Part shown: positions 1 to 11,819 of the stretch, one piece after another | Position numbering within the stretch: position 1 is the first letter of the stretch | Layout: every line of letters starts with the position of its first letter | DNA from: Absidia repens | Lineage: Eukaryota > Mucoromycota > Mucoromycetes > Mucorales > Cunninghamellaceae | Direction: 5' to 3' | Length of the DNA stretch: 64,000 bases | NCBI GenBank assembly: GCA_002105175.1 | Contig: MCGE01000039.1 | Span: forward strand, 310,001 to 374,000 | Translations under genes and position numbers: made by a program | Notes under the pieces: generated by a model | What the model was told of the DNA's origin: nothing | The model's database searches: none | The model's input: the letters and a program-made list of their open reading frames with translations, nothing else

Positions 1-574
1 TTATATTTCCTTTTGAATTTTACTAATAAATACTTATGGAATGATGTATCCAAACTAAAATGGGTGTGTGAGTGTGTTGTATTTAAATGTTTGTTCTGGA
101 GTTTGTGTCTTTCTCTCTCCTGTTTTTTTTATGTAGGAAACATCGTTATCAGTTAGTTTGACTCAGGTCATTGCCCATAATTTTCACTCAAACGTGTGTT
201 CATAGGTCTCATACTGTGAAATGGTTTTGAGCAAAATAGGAGTGATGGTTTAATTGTACAGTGTTAGAGGGAGGGGGTTATTTATTTATCTGATTGTGTG
301 AATTGTGTGAACGCGTATTAGGGAGGTGGGAGGGAATAACTATATAATAGAAAACAAACTACGAAAAGAGGAAAGGGGGGGGGTGATTAAATCACCAACC
401 TAATCATAACTAAACATAATACTAAGCTAGTCGAGACATCGCCGCATAATATCTCTCTCATACGTCAGAAAAAAAAAACAACCTTTGACTAAATAAATTG
501 AGTGCAGGTAGATCGAGATTGGAAACACTAAAGATAAAATAAAAAGTGGACTTATTTATTGATTGATTTCATAC
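1..574. other. Intergenic, 3' flank of the first HET gene
   Basis: No coding sequence is convincing here. The stretch is AT-rich, with a G run near 375-385 and an A run near 470. A segment near 410-450 weakly resembles the 3' tail of the R1 repeat in minus orientation, but not well enough to call. Confidence 0.5.
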
Positions 575-2838
575 TTAATATATATTAAAACCAGGATGAT
601 CGGCAACACTGAAACAATGTGCCCAGTCATGAGTGTTTGGAAGATCATCAGGGAGCCCAAGTTCATCTAATATCCATTTATTTTTTCTAAAATTTCCAAG
701 TAAAATAATAGCGTCGTAATGATAACTTATGGTGTCAGGATAAGTGTTCGTGTTTTTTACACTATAAGCAGGAATATATACTACATCAATGGTTGCATTG
801 GGGTCATCGATTAGTAGGCGCTTGAGTAAGGCTATCTTAAGAGGCGTTGTAGAAGAATACCAATCTCTGGAGTCCACCTTCATAGAATACTCCATTGGTT
901 TTATATTGAGGTAGTACAGGTGCGAGGCATATTTTCCCTTATTATTGTTATTGTTGCTGCTGGTGGGCTGATAATGAAGCATAATGGTGGACTTGTTGGC
1001 CAAGTCAAAATTGTATGGGTATTTGGCGCTATCTAGAGTCACGTAGTCACTGTGAACTGCTGAAGATAAAGTTGATGTTGCAAACGTTGGTAGAACCGTT
1101 CCTATGTTATATGTGCATACGCTGCCTGACATAAAAAGAAGATTCAACTTGTCCTTAATACCCATGAACTCGAAAAGTTTCACTTTAACCGAAACCATGG
1201 TACTGATGTTCCATTGATCCACTTCATTTTCGCTAAGGAGAATGTTTTTATACTCCGACAGGGGTAGGATGCTGTAAAATCGATCCTCTATGAAAAAAAA
1301 AAAGTATATACTTTACTGCCGATTTCCAACAAAAAAAAAAAAAAAACGAAGGTATATTTACCATTTTTACTGGCGTTGGAATTCAGTATCATTTCCAAAA
1401 AGGTTTGTTGATTGAGTTGACGGGTCAAAGTATATTGGAATTTTAGGTGGACTGGGTTTGACGAGAACGTTTTTGTAGTGAATCTGTTGTATACGGTAGA
1501 AAAGAGTTCGGCGCTTTCGGTGTTTTGAATCGCAGACAATGAAGAAGCGTGGTCGTCAAAATCGAATTTAAAAAAGTGGATAACTTGTCAATTTCATTGA
1601 TTGCGTTTGGCGCTAATTGAATAAACCAAAATTTCAGGTTGTTTTTCTTTTTTGCAATGTTGAATTCGCTAATCACCCAAACACGAGTGGACCAATCCTC
1701 AATAAGGTCTATCAATAATTCCATAGATTGTCGGATGCTCTTGCTTCTATCAGATATCAATTGCTTCCATGGACCACACGAGGCAATTTCCTTCAAGTAA
1801 TGAGGCAATGTAGGACGATCTTCCATGGAGCCTTTACCAAATAAACTCAAAGGACAATCCGTATTATCACAGTCATGTAAACCTTCAAAAGAGTCAATGT
1901 CAGGTGCCTTAGCAAACATCTCCGCTTGATCTATTTCAGAATTTCGGTCATTCTTGTTACCCAAATGATGGCTATGTATTGCTGCTGGTGATGATGATGA
2001 TGTACATGGCAATTGACTCGTTTCGTAAATGTGATCAAGTGCTTCCACATGATTATAGTGTATGTCATGCTTTTTGTATTTCATGAAGCCATCCATAAAA
2101 TGATCGGTATATTTTGTCAGTAGTTGTCTCAAAACAGGATCGTTTGGTACTTTGGCGTCGTCAAGGAATTTTTTTTCAATGGCCGCAAGTTCGTCAAAGT
2201 TTCCGTGAATAAGGTGATAAATGTCATTGCAATAACGCCAGGAACCAATGATGGTATCATCAGTCATTGTATGTAACCGTCTCAGGTATGCCGCATGGAG
2301 ATCAGGAACAGCGACAATATATTTGGCATGTTCGTAAATGTTGGTCATTTGATAAATGGTGGCCTTCCGTCGCTCATAGTTGGTTTGGTCTACACAAATC
2401 GCATCCACCCACACATATTTGACAGATTTCAAATCAGATTCCACCGTCATCATTTGGCAAAGGTAATAAAAATCCTTCAAACTAAACGATGTGATGGATG
2501 CCGTATAACCAACACCAGTATCGATTAACATTTCCGGCAATTCGCCCCAACGGTAAGATAATGCCACGTATTCGATAGTCTCTGTGTTGTCCTCCAGCGG
2601 TTTTTCAATACAATGTATTTCTTTATCATTAGCGGCCTTTTCAATGTCGATAAGGACAATTTGGAATGGTTTCTTATTCTGTTGTTGTGGCTGCAGCAGC
2701 TGTTGAAAGTACGCTATACAAAAAAAAAAAAGCCATATCAATATCTAGTTTGTTACTTGTTCGCTTTTCTCACAAAAAAGGGTTCTATTTATATATTTGC
2801 AAAATGTACAGCGACATACCCTCCAAGTGCTGTTTCAT
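575..2838 (-). pseudogene. HET-domain gene, subfamily A, with one frameshift
   Basis: Three exons on the minus strand fit the paralogue pattern: 2838-2820 (start codon, ends in phase 1), 2713-1362 and 1287-575. The introns are GT..AG with a T-run before the acceptor. The product would be about 694 aa. It carries the HET signatures: YVALSYRWGEL near residue 55, YVWVDAICVDQ about 55 residues later, and the W-x-R-x-W-V-I-S-E block in the second half. HET proteins are known effectors of incompatibility cell death in filamentous ascomycetes; that role here is inference. The summed exon length is 2084, which is 2 modulo 3. The break is in the A6 run at 1570-1575: the frame before it runs into unrelated residues, while the frame after it restores the family pattern (F-K-F-D-F-D-D). 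This is either a real mutation, a switchable homopolymer or an assembly error. The C-terminus ends G-F-N-I-Y as in its relatives. There is no R1 copy immediately 3'. Confidence 0.8.
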
Positions 2839-4026
2839 TTTGTTTATTGTTATGAGGCTGTGGGATGGAAAAAAACAAGAAACCAATATAAAGAAGAAAG
2901 ATACGCAAGAGGTGTAAAAAAAGGAGAGAAAAAGGAAAAGAGGACGGTGGAAAATCCGAAAATTCAACATCTTACGATACGTTCTGTACGGTATAAATAA
3001 GAGAGATACGCAAGAGGTATTAGAAAGAAATAAAAGAAAAAGTGAGAGAGAGCTTTGAATATACTGTAACACAACATTGTATGTAGCACAATCTCATTGG
3101 CACACAGCTTTAAATATAAATACAAGCCTGAATATATATATTATCTGACGGCTATTACTTGATAATATATTTTAATGTAATATCAAAGTATTAAATGAAT
3201 CGAGTTTTATACAGAAGTGAAGTTCCATATCACAAACAGTGTCTGTCATGCTCCTCGATAGGGATTTTGTTCCTGAATTTTTTTAGAATATGGGAAATCA
3301 TGGGAGGCGGAGTGTAAATAACTGAGCCCTTACCTCGCTGGCTCAAAAATAAAATAAAATCAGGAACGAAGCTCAGCCCAAGAAGCTTGACAGATATCAC
3401 TCGAAATAAGAAAAGATTACTATTGTGTAAATTATTCTTCATCAATCCACTTACTACTATATTATAAAGTAATATTTGTTGGAAAAAAAATGACTGATGA
3501 AACGTAAGAATGCAGTTTGGGCTTGTTTTTTTTCTTCTTCCAAACACAGGTAAGCACCATTGCGTTCGTGCTACGTTGTTCCTTGTTTGTTTTTAATATT
3601 CTCATGACAAAAAGAGACCACATAGTACAATTCTTTAAAAGTATGTCAGTATGTATATCTTATACCATTATTAGTATTGTTTTAAAGGAAAACGAAATTA
3701 AAACTAGTGAAGTCAAGTCGACCATGATGATGCCGGCCAATAAAATAAACAACGACAGCGGAGGGTTTCTGGAGAGAATTTGAAAAAATCATGTAATGCA
3801 GTTCAGCAACAAGGTGTGTAAACAGGGGTCTCATGGAAAATGGTAGGGATATTTGATTTACTTTTTTATTTTTTTATTTTTTAACCTCGTAGTTCGGAGA
3901 ACTGTTGTTATTTGATCATCTCAAACATTCAAATGCCGCCCACGTGGCAGTTTATTTTCTCACCCACTTGTTTTTATTTTCTCCTTTTTCTTTTCTCTTT
4001 TCCTTTCATTTTTTTTCTGTTCTTCA
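2839..4026. other. Intergenic, divergent promoter-side region
   Basis: This is the upstream region of the minus-strand HET gene. It is AT-rich, with purine-rich GAGAGATACGCAAGAGGT-like segments repeated near 2898 and 3004. No supported gene. Confidence 0.4.
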
Positions 4027-4235
4027 TTGAGGTTACGTTAGACTTGGATTAGAATCAGGACTAGTTTAGAAGTGTTTTCAGACCAGGGATGACAAGATGC
4101 ATGGGGAAACCCTGTCTTTTTGGATCTAGGATCTACAACCACCATTTGTTAGGTGGCTTTTTGAAGAGTCTTCATTAGCTTAGTTTAGTGGTAGTTTATC
4201 CATATATTGTATTCAATCTTTGAATAAAATATATC
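4027..4235 (+). repeat. R1 dispersed repeat, copy A
   Basis: It shows the R1 order: GGTTACGTTAGACTTGGATTAG, then GCATGGGGAAACCC, a TTTTGGATCTAGGAT core, AGCTTAGTTTAGTGGTAG, and the terminal TTGAATAAAAT signal. No gene lies directly upstream on this strand, so it is an orphan copy. Confidence 0.75.
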
Positions 4236-5119
4236 TCTTTTTTACATGTTTCAATGAAAAAGTGGTCTTACCACTCTTTCTCTCTCATGTCTTGTGCAAG
4301 AGATCACTCTTTTAGTATCACCGTCTATGCTTTTTAATTTGTGGTGACCGTTGTTGTACTTCACTAGCATAGATGTCCGTGTTAGCCCTTCGCATTTCCT
4401 TGCACAATCTATTAGCCCCCATTTTACAATTGTCCAGTTAGATTATTAGCGTTAACCATTCTTCAAATCTCAGTTCCGCGTCTCTCATGCTTTCTCTAAT
4501 AGATCCCTTCCATTATATTCATTGTTTCAATGAATACCTTTGTCTTTATTTTTATACCCTACCTATATGCTTCAATAAATATACGCCTTTTTATCAACCG
4601 TCCTCTGACCCACCGTGCAATGTTGTAGAGCGGAGTAAACAATATTGTTATTGTAGTCCTTTTGTGAGTTTTCTACCTACCAAAAAATACTTGCTTTCTA
4701 GTTCATCCACTATGACTAGTTCCCGTCTCTCTAATAGCTTACCAGCCATAAATCAATTTATTGTTACAGATATCTATATTTTGTGCTTGATTCATCATGT
4801 AAATGAATCGAGATTCGTGCTGCGCATGTAGCCACCGCTATATAATATTTTTGCGCTACTTGTTTTATCTACGATTCCCCTCCCCCCCGCCCTCGACTAC
4901 TGTCTCAGCCCATCATTATCTTCAGTGGCAAAGGTTGGGATGAGCATCCATGACGACTCGAAAAAAAACAAACATGTTACACACCAAATGAAACATCTGT
5001 TCCATCGCACAAGCCATAAATGTAGTACAGAAAAAAGAAAATAGAGGTCCTCGCATCTTTTTCTCCCTGTCAAAGTTTGTCACTCATTCTCTTTCTCATT
5101 TTCTTTCTATTTTACCATC
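4236..5119. other. Intergenic, CT-rich leader before a HET gene
   Basis: AT-rich DNA that ends in a pyrimidine-rich stretch (TTCTCTTTCTCATTTTC type, near 5090-5115) just before the start codon at 5120, as is common in fungal leaders. An open frame at 4487-4831 has no recognisable similarity or codon pattern. Confidence 0.4.
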
Positions 5120-7384
5120 ATGACCCAAGATGACCAATTGGCAACTTCCTTTGAAGGTATGCCATTTCAGAAAAAAAAAAAAAAAGCAACTACTCTCCAG
5201 TGCGACCTAACTCCTTTCTTTTTTCCTTTTTTTTTTTTTATTTTTTTTTTTAAAAAAAAAAAGAATTATCCTGTGACGAGACCTCACAGCAAGAGCAAAA
5301 ACCATTTCATATTGTCCTTATTGATATCAAACAAACCGCCAAGGAAAAAAACATCAAGTGCATTAAAACACCCTTACTGGCAGAAAACCTACAATATGTA
5401 GCCTTGTCTTATCGTTGGGGTGAATTACAAGAAATGACGATAGATACAAAACTCGGTTATGCAGCCTCGATCACGTCGTTTGATGTGAATGACTTTTATC
5501 GACTGTGCCACATGATGACGCAGGAAACCGACCTCCGATCGATCCCCTATGTGTGGGTGGATGCGATCTGTGTGAATCAAACCAATCACACCCAAAGAAA
5601 AGCCACCATCCATCAAATGAGCCATATTTATGAACGTGCCACCTATATTTTGGCCGTGCCTGATCTTCACCTGCAGCACTTGAAGGCCATTTCTACCAAA
5701 AATAAGGAAACCATCGACATGACATGGAAACATAGTGCATTCATTTATCATGTGATTCAAGGCCACATAGAACCGCTCTTTCAATTGGACAAGACCTTTA
5801 TTGACGAGATCTTGCTCCATCGTAATTATAGTGAGGACTACAGGCAATTGGTGGTCAATATCTCCCATTATTTCACCGGTTGCTTTATCAAAAACCAAGG
5901 ATCTTATCTGAATCATAATGCTGAGGAGTTGTTCAATCATCTTCAAGCATCCAGGGACACGTATCATCCATTGGTGCGCTTTCAAAAGGTTGATTATGGT
6001 AAGAAAATGATTCTTTTTTTTTTCTTCTAAAAAAAAAGCTATCGTTAAAACCTTTTTTTTTTTTTTTTTTTGAAAAGATTCCCATCATTGCAATAGCGAG
6101 TATTGCCCTTTTAAATATTTTAATGGTCAACAGACACACTGGGAATATGCAACGAAAGGGCCTTCATGGAGTCAACAGATCAATGAAAGAAACAGGGCAA
6201 TCAAACAATCCATGGAATTTTTGACAGATCTTATTCAAGATTGGTCATCACGTGTTTGGGTAATCAGCGAATATACCATTGCGAAAAAAAAGAAAATTAA
6301 TAATTTTAGGTATTGGTTTATTCAACTCGACGTCAATGCCATAGCTGATGCTGCTGATGCTGACGCTGTTACTACGGACAACGCAATGGCATTCGAGACT
6401 TTCAAGTTCGACTTTCATCATGACGGCAATGCCATAGCTGCTGATGCTGCTGATGCTGCTGATGCTGACGCTGTTACTACGGACGACGCAATGGCATTCA
6501 AGACTTTCAAGTTCGACTTTCAACATGACGGTCCTCTCATTCGGAACCCGAATCGGTTTCCATTTGCCGTCGAAAACAACATCAAATCAGCCCATCTCTC
6601 CTTCCAAGAAATGCTGACCAAGCAACTCGCCACGCAATCGTTTCTGGAAATGATGTTAAAATCCAAGGCCAGCAAGAACGAAGATCGATTTTATAGTATC
6701 CTGCCGCTATCGGACAAGTATAAACATCACATCAAGGACATGCAGGAGTGGGGGCAAATCACGACATGTGTCGCCGTCCGATTGCAGTTGTTCAAGATCA
6801 TGACCACCAAAGACAGATTGACTCTTCTCTTTTTGTCGGGCAACGAAACGGTCTCCTATGTAGGGACGGCCTTGCCAACATTCGCCACCTCATGTATCAA
6901 TTGGGAAAGAATGCCTTTGGTATACCGTTTACCGAATGATGATGATGGTGAAAAGGATCCTCGAAACAACTACAATTGGAATTTCGACTTGACGACCCCA
7001 TCCTCTGCCATCACACTTTGCCATAATGACAGCTCGCACCAGGCGTATCTCAACGTCACACCCATTCTTTATAATATCATTTGTGATCACGACTTTTTTG
7101 AATCTGAAATAGATAAAAGAGCCATATGCGAGCTGCTTGAACTGCACCCTTGCGACGACTATATTGACTTTGTCGTTATCAGATGTTTTGACAATTGGGA
7201 CCCCAGGGAAAAGAATAATGTCCAATCAATGTATTTCTTTGAATGTGAGATCATTGTGGCCGGTAATTTTGCGAAAAACAAATGGATGCTGTTCCTTCCG
7301 CAGTTTAATTTGTTTGAGTTTGATGGAGTGCAAAGAAATCCAGATTCCAGTGATTATCTTAGTGAAGGGTTTCATATCTATTAG
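5120..7384 (+). CDS. HET-domain protein, subfamily A, intact
   Basis: Exons 5120-5156, 5264-5998 and 6078-7384 sum to 2079 nt, giving 692 aa and a stop at 7384. Exon 1 is 37 nt in phase 1, exactly as in the paralogue at 15842. The exon 2 acceptor at 5262-5263 is the one that keeps the (D/E)LSxxxTxQQ pattern shared with that paralogue. HET motifs are YVALSYRWGEL near residue 60, YVWVDAICVNQ near 118 and SSRVWVISE near 387. The second intron (5999-6077) is absent from the relatives, while the intron the relatives have before E-D-R-F-Y is missing here. Downstream of the third HET block there is a tandem duplication in the linker (6335-6427 and 6428-6534), rich in A-D-A-A-D. The C-terminus is G-F-H-I-Y. 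A HET effector role is inferred from the family; nothing in the sequence shows the partner. Confidence 0.85.
6335..6534 (+). repeat. In-frame tandem duplication inside the HET gene linker
   Basis: Two copies of a segment encoding N-A-I-A-(DAA)n-D-A-V-T-T-D, A-M-A-F, T-F-K-F-D-F and H-D-G lie head to tail. Unit 1 is 93 bp. Unit 2 is longer because of extra GCTGAT repeats. Frame is kept. It falls in the same linker where two paralogues carry frameshifts. Confidence 0.9.
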
Positions 7385-7826
7385 AATTAGCCATCAATGA
7401 TGAAATGAAGTACAGTGATTGAACTCAATAAATGAACCACTTGCCTATTATTTCTCTTCTGTTTTATTCAATTGATTAAATAGCGATCATGAGGTTTACT
7501 CAAATTCATTAAAAAATAACACTGCACAGCAAACGAACAAAAAAAAAAAAAAAAAAAAAAGAGAAGGCGGTGTTTTCCCCAGAAGCGAAATAAAAAGAAC
7601 TCCCGCTAAATCTGATGGAATGCCATTGAACATGGTTGCATGTCGACACACCAATGATTTTCGTTTTTTTCTCTCATGTTCCTGAAAAACCGATGTTGAA
7701 TTCACACGAAGCGGCGAATGAATTCCATGCCATTCTGGCTTATTGTCGATTTTACCTTGGGCCATTTTGATGTGTCTATTGTCATTACGTCAGTATACCT
7801 TTTTTTTTTTTAACTGGATTAATACT

Positions 7827-7859
<33 letters not shown>

Positions 7860-8333
7860 AAATCAGTCGATTCACAAAAAAAAACAACAACAAGCGGAAA
7901 TCCGGGGAAACTCCCAATTTGTATTTTGCCGGCAATGTATTGGATAGGAGAAGGTGAAAAAGTCCTCTCCCGGTAAAACCACAGGATGGTTCCATCCAGC
8001 CAATAAAAACCGTTGTAGTCTCGACGAAATTGGCAATGGCTTTCGTCAACGGATACCCAAAACAAGATAAAAACGCGATCTGCATTTATGCAACAGTCTT
8101 AAAATGTCAGCATGCATCCTTATTTAGAAATCTCATTGGGGCCCAAAGCGTTTGACTGCCCACATCATCTTAGTATGAAAAAAAAATAAAGTGTTAGGTT
8201 ATTTTCATTTCATTCACACCCCGTCAAAAACCCCTTTTTACATATAAAAGAAAGAAGAAAAAAAAAATGGGAGAATTTGATTTTCTGTTTTTTTTTTTGT
8301 ATACAACTTTATTATAACAACAAAACAACAACA
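7385..8333. other. Intergenic with long homopolymers
   Basis: It holds the 3' region of the HET gene (AATAAATG near 7427), A and T runs of 20 or more bases (7540-7560, 7830-7858) and the leader of the reductase gene, with CAACAACAA before the start codon. On the minus strand two short protein-like frames (7496-7765 and 7870-8085) may be relics, but I recognise neither. Confidence 0.4.
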
Positions 8334-9555
8334 ATGACTGATACACCTGCTATGGAATATGTACAATTCGGTAAAACCGGTCTTCGCGTCTCGAAAATCT
8401 GTGTAGGATGTATGGGCTTCGGCAGCCCCAAGTGGATGCCTTGGGTTTTGGAAGAAAAGGAATCGTTGGAATTACTTGGCAAGGCGTATGCTGCAGGCAT
8501 CAACTTTTTTGATACGGCCGATGTGTATTCTAACGGCATCAGTGAAGAAATCATGGGCAAGGCAATCAAGCAATTCAACATGCCCCGTGGTCGGATTGTG
8601 GTGGCTACCAAAGCCTTCTTCAAGGTGCGATCCCGAGATGACCCAGCCAGTGGTGAAGATCCTGTGAAGAATCCTGCCGATGTCAATGAATTTGGCCTAT
8701 CTCGTAAACATTTGTTTGATGCCGTCGATGCCTCTTTGAAACGTCTTGATTTGGATTATATTGATTTGGTATGTTAAAAAAAACAAAAAAAAAAAAAAGG
8801 AACCAAGACTTCAATAAACTCACAGCCTCTTGTTTTTTTTTTTTTTTTTGAAAAAAAAAAAAAATAGTACCAAATCCATCGTGCTGATCCTCTTACCCCT
8901 TGGGAAGAAACCATGGAAGCCTTACATGATTTGGTCAAGAGTGGTAAGGTGCGGTACATTGGTGCGTCGTCCATGAAAGCTACCGAGTTCCAAAAAGCCA
9001 ATGCAATTGCCGAAAAGAATGGATGGACCAAATTTGTGTCGATGCAAAACCTTTACAACTTGATGTACCGTGAAGAAGAACGTGAAATGATTCCTTACTG
9101 TTTGGACCAAGGCATCGCTGGCATTCCATGGAGCCCTCTTGCGGGCGGTATGCTCACTGGAAAGAACAGAGGCACTGCCCGTGAAGCCATCAACGCAGCT
9201 TTCATGTCTCATATGATCAGAACCATCCGCCCTGAAGATAACGATACCGTGATGGATCAAGTCATTGCTGTAGCTGAAAAACGCGGGATCTCACCTGCAA
9301 AGGTAAGCAGAAAGGAACAGGGGATTTTTTTTTTTTTTTTTTGGAAGATAATCATTGACCTTTTTTTTTCTTCTTTTTCTCTGGGACTAGGTGGCTTTGG
9401 CATGGACCTATTCCAAACCCTTTGTGACCGCACCCATTATTGGCCTCGGTAAGGAAAAGTATCTGACTGAAGCCATTGAAGCCTTCGCCATCAAATTGAC
9501 CGATGAAGAAATCCAAAGTTTGGAAGCCGTCTATGTTCCTCGCTATTCTTTATAG
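8334..9555 (+). CDS. Aldo/keto reductase (YajO-like family)
   Basis: Exons 8334-8768, 8868-9302 and 9391-9555 sum to 1035 nt, or 344 aa. Both introns have GT..AG ends and T runs. This is an NADPH-dependent TIM-barrel oxidoreductase, soluble and presumably cytosolic, reducing aldehydes or ketones. The AKR tetrad is visible: Asp60 and Tyr65 in FFDTADVY, Lys93 in VVATKAF, and His149 in YQIHRADP, which is created by the first splice. [10 protein letters not shown] and IPWSPLAGG match the cofactor-side motifs. The overall pattern is close to bacterial YajO and the fungal versiconal hemiacetal acetate reductase-like group, from memory. The ATG at 8334 is chosen because the family N-terminus (F-G-K-T-G-L-R-V-S) follows directly and it has an A-rich context. 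The substrate is unknown. It is unrelated to its HET neighbours and is followed by an R1 copy. Confidence 0.93.
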
Positions 9556-9767
9556 TTAAACTTTTTTTTTCCCTTCCTTCCTGGATAGTGAATCCATTTA
9601 TCGTGATTAAAATAAAACCCTCTGTGTTTGTTCAATTCATCCATACGCTACGGCTCATATTTACACTCCGTCAACCATTTTCTTTTGTATTCGCCCATTT
9701 TCACTTTTTTCGCTCTCTCTCTCTCTCTCTCTTTTTTTTTTTCCTTTAATTTTTGCTCACTATTCGA

Positions 9768-9965
9768 CGTCGTTGAGGTTATAGTGATCTTAGATTAGTG
9801 TTAGGACTAGCTTAGAAGGGGCTTCAGATAAGGGATGACAACATGCATGGGGAAACTCTTTCATTTTGGATCTAGGATTTTGGATCACCATGAGATGACT
9901 TGATTAGCTTAGTTTAGCGCTAGTTTGTCCATAGTTTGAATCTATATATGAATAAAATGTGTCTC
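9768..9965 (+). repeat. R1 dispersed repeat, copy B
   Basis: It begins GAGGTTATAGTGATCTTAG, contains GCATGGGGAAACTCTTTCA and TTTTGGATCTAGGATTT, and ends TATGAATAAAATG. It lies about 210 bp after the stop codon of the reductase gene in sense orientation, so it could supply that gene's poly(A) signal. Confidence 0.8.
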
Positions 9966-11139
9966 GTCTTTTCAACATCAGTCTCTTTTTTTGGTACGTT
10001 GTGCTTGTCATGTCGAATGGGCGGGTGCTTACGTATATGAAAAAAAAAAAAACTGGTGTGTCTGTGGGCCTGTGTGTGTGTGTGTGTGTTCCCATTTATC
10101 ATTTTTTATTTGTGCGCTTTTCAATCATTCATTAATGTATTATATCATTACTGTGTCATAGTGCTAGCATTCAGTTTATTTAGTATGTATAGGATACACA
10201 ACGATATAGTCTAATAATAGACGGTAAACTATCCTAAGGTAACGGGGCGTAAAATAAACTAGGTCGAATCGCTTTTATGATAAATCCAAAACTATCATTA
10301 GAGGAGAAAAACTATGTCGTCAATCCAAAAGGGGGAGGGTCGCCATGTTACCATTAGAGAAGACAGCTCGTGACAAGAGCGCTATCATGTTAATAATGTT
10401 GCATGGTATTGATGACTGTAAAGAAAGGAAAGAAGGAGTATGCCTTTCTTGTAACTATCAAGGTATGGATGGGAAAAAGAAAGGGGGATTGCTCCATTTC
10501 AGAGAAATTCTCTGAGTCGCCAGAGAAAATCCCAGAAAATTTTTTTCTCTGGAATCTCAGATAAATTACACAGAACAATCGTACCACCATGCATTGTATC
10601 GGGGATGATTTAAATTATACTGCGCGATAGCATTGTGTCAAAACAGGACGTTATTTATTCTATGTGTGAAGTATAAAAAAATAATAAATATATTTATATA
10701 AAAAATATCAAAAACTTCGAGTTACAACTAGCTGTTTAGAGTAGGGACGAATTAATGTACTATAGTGTTAGTACTTCATATTATTTTTTATCGTATCCGA
10801 TAAAAAACAAAAGCATTTGAATTTGGACATGGCTTTTACAAAGTGAAGGTATGATACACGTAAAGGAATATCATAATAAAGGGTCAAAGAGCTACGTACA
10901 ATGTCAAAATGAATAGGTTTAATATAGTGTTCAACATGGATATGATTCAATGGTTATTTATAAAAAAAATGTATACTTTAGTGAAGTACTGTATAAATAG
11001 GCATAAACTGGTGAAATGGTCAACTTGTTAATCTAAAGGATGAGGTGACGAATGTAAAACGGGATCTCTACACTAGAAGTCAAAACACACCATATAAAAG
11101 AGGCAAATCGGTACTAAATGGTAAAAAGACGAAGTATAA
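9966..11139. other. Intergenic, no gene seen
   Basis: It contains a TG microsatellite at about 10068-10090, AT-rich stretches, and no open frame with coding character. A CCTAAGGTAACG motif at 10234 is noted and rejected as a homing or rRNA site. Confidence 0.45.
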
Positions 11140-11279
11140 TTTATTCATATGTAGATAAAACCTATCACAAACTAATACGAAGCTAAACTAATGACAGTTT
11201 CATGACACTCATCTCTTTAAGATGAATGTCCTAATCTAATGGTGGGTCCGGGATCTTGAATCTAAAATAAAAGGGTTCC
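11140..11279 (-). repeat. R1 dispersed repeat, copy G, left half
   Basis: Minus-strand R1: TTTATTCATATGTAGATAAA, CACAAACTAATACGAAGC, then GAATCTAAAATAAAAGGG. It stops at GGTTCC, where a solo LTR is inserted. The sequence resumes at 11563. Confidence 0.85.
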
Positions 11280-11567
11280 TGTTAAACCAAATAAAATTAA
11301 GATATACTAAAACCTGTTTATTGTATAAATAAAGATTAAATACAAAATAAGAATATAATAAAATAAAGAGAGAGGAGGAGACAAAAAGTACTTACCGTTA
11401 TATTGAGAACGGTTTAGCGTATGAATAAAATAAGAATATAAGGTGAAGAAAAAAGGGAAAGAGAGATAAAATATAAAATGTCAAAATATAAAGAAAGTCT
11501 AAAATCTAAAATAGGCGTCGGAGTAAGAAGAGAGAAATCGAAAGAGGACCGTTATCACAACAGTTCC
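11275..11567. mobile_element. Solo LTR (283 bp) with 5-bp target duplication
   Basis: The element at 11280-11562 begins TGTTAAACC and ends TCACAACA, the TG..CA ends with short inverted TGTT/AACA repeats that LTR retrotransposons have. It is flanked by GTTCC at 11275-11279 and 11563-11567. Removing it and one GTTCC restores an uninterrupted R1 copy (AAAGGGTTCC joined to CCCATGAATG), matching R1 copies elsewhere (AAAGGGTTTCCCCATGCATG). Inside is a TATAAATAAA segment near 11326 that could be promoter or poly(A) signal. There is no internal coding region, so this is the product of LTR-LTR recombination. The strand of the LTR is not determined. Confidence 0.85.
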
Positions 11568-11612
11568 CCCATGAATGTTTCTATTGCATTTTTCAAAATG
11601 CCCCTGAAAAAA
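11563..11612 (-). repeat. R1 dispersed repeat, copy G, right half
   Basis: CCCATGAATGTTTCTATTGC, then the ATTTTTCAAAATGC hairpin arm and CCCCTGAAAAAAGTTC continue the R1 copy broken by the LTR. Confidence 0.8.
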
Positions 11613-11819
11613 GTTCATCCTTTCTACCACAACCACTTCCCCTTTGACTGCAATACATATCCAGACTGCACCCATTGTTGCCTGAGTTTCTGGAGATTGC
11701 AAACCCATTTCTTCTAGCAAATGCTTTGACGTCCTTGCACCAATCTATCTTTGGTATGGTAGATAAATGAAGTATCTTGCTGGTATTGTATTACTGCTGA
11801 TGATATTGAGATTGTTCTA

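Noticed and set aside
4487..4831. 114-codon open frame on the plus strand
   Set aside because: Cys/Ser/Tyr-rich translation of T/C-rich DNA, no start context, splice sites or family pattern.
7496..8085. Two minus-strand frames with protein-like composition
   Set aside because: Separated by long T runs, no shared frame, no recognised family; described only as a possible relic.
10228..10246. CCTAAGGTAACG resembles the I-CeuI/large-subunit rRNA core
   Set aside because: Only about a dozen bases match and the flanks are not rRNA-like; chance in a 64-kb window is plausible.
11280..11562. DNA transposon (MITE) reading of the insert in R1
   Set aside because: Inverted ends are only about 4 bp and are TG..CA with a 5-bp duplication, which fits an LTR better than a terminal-inverted-repeat element.
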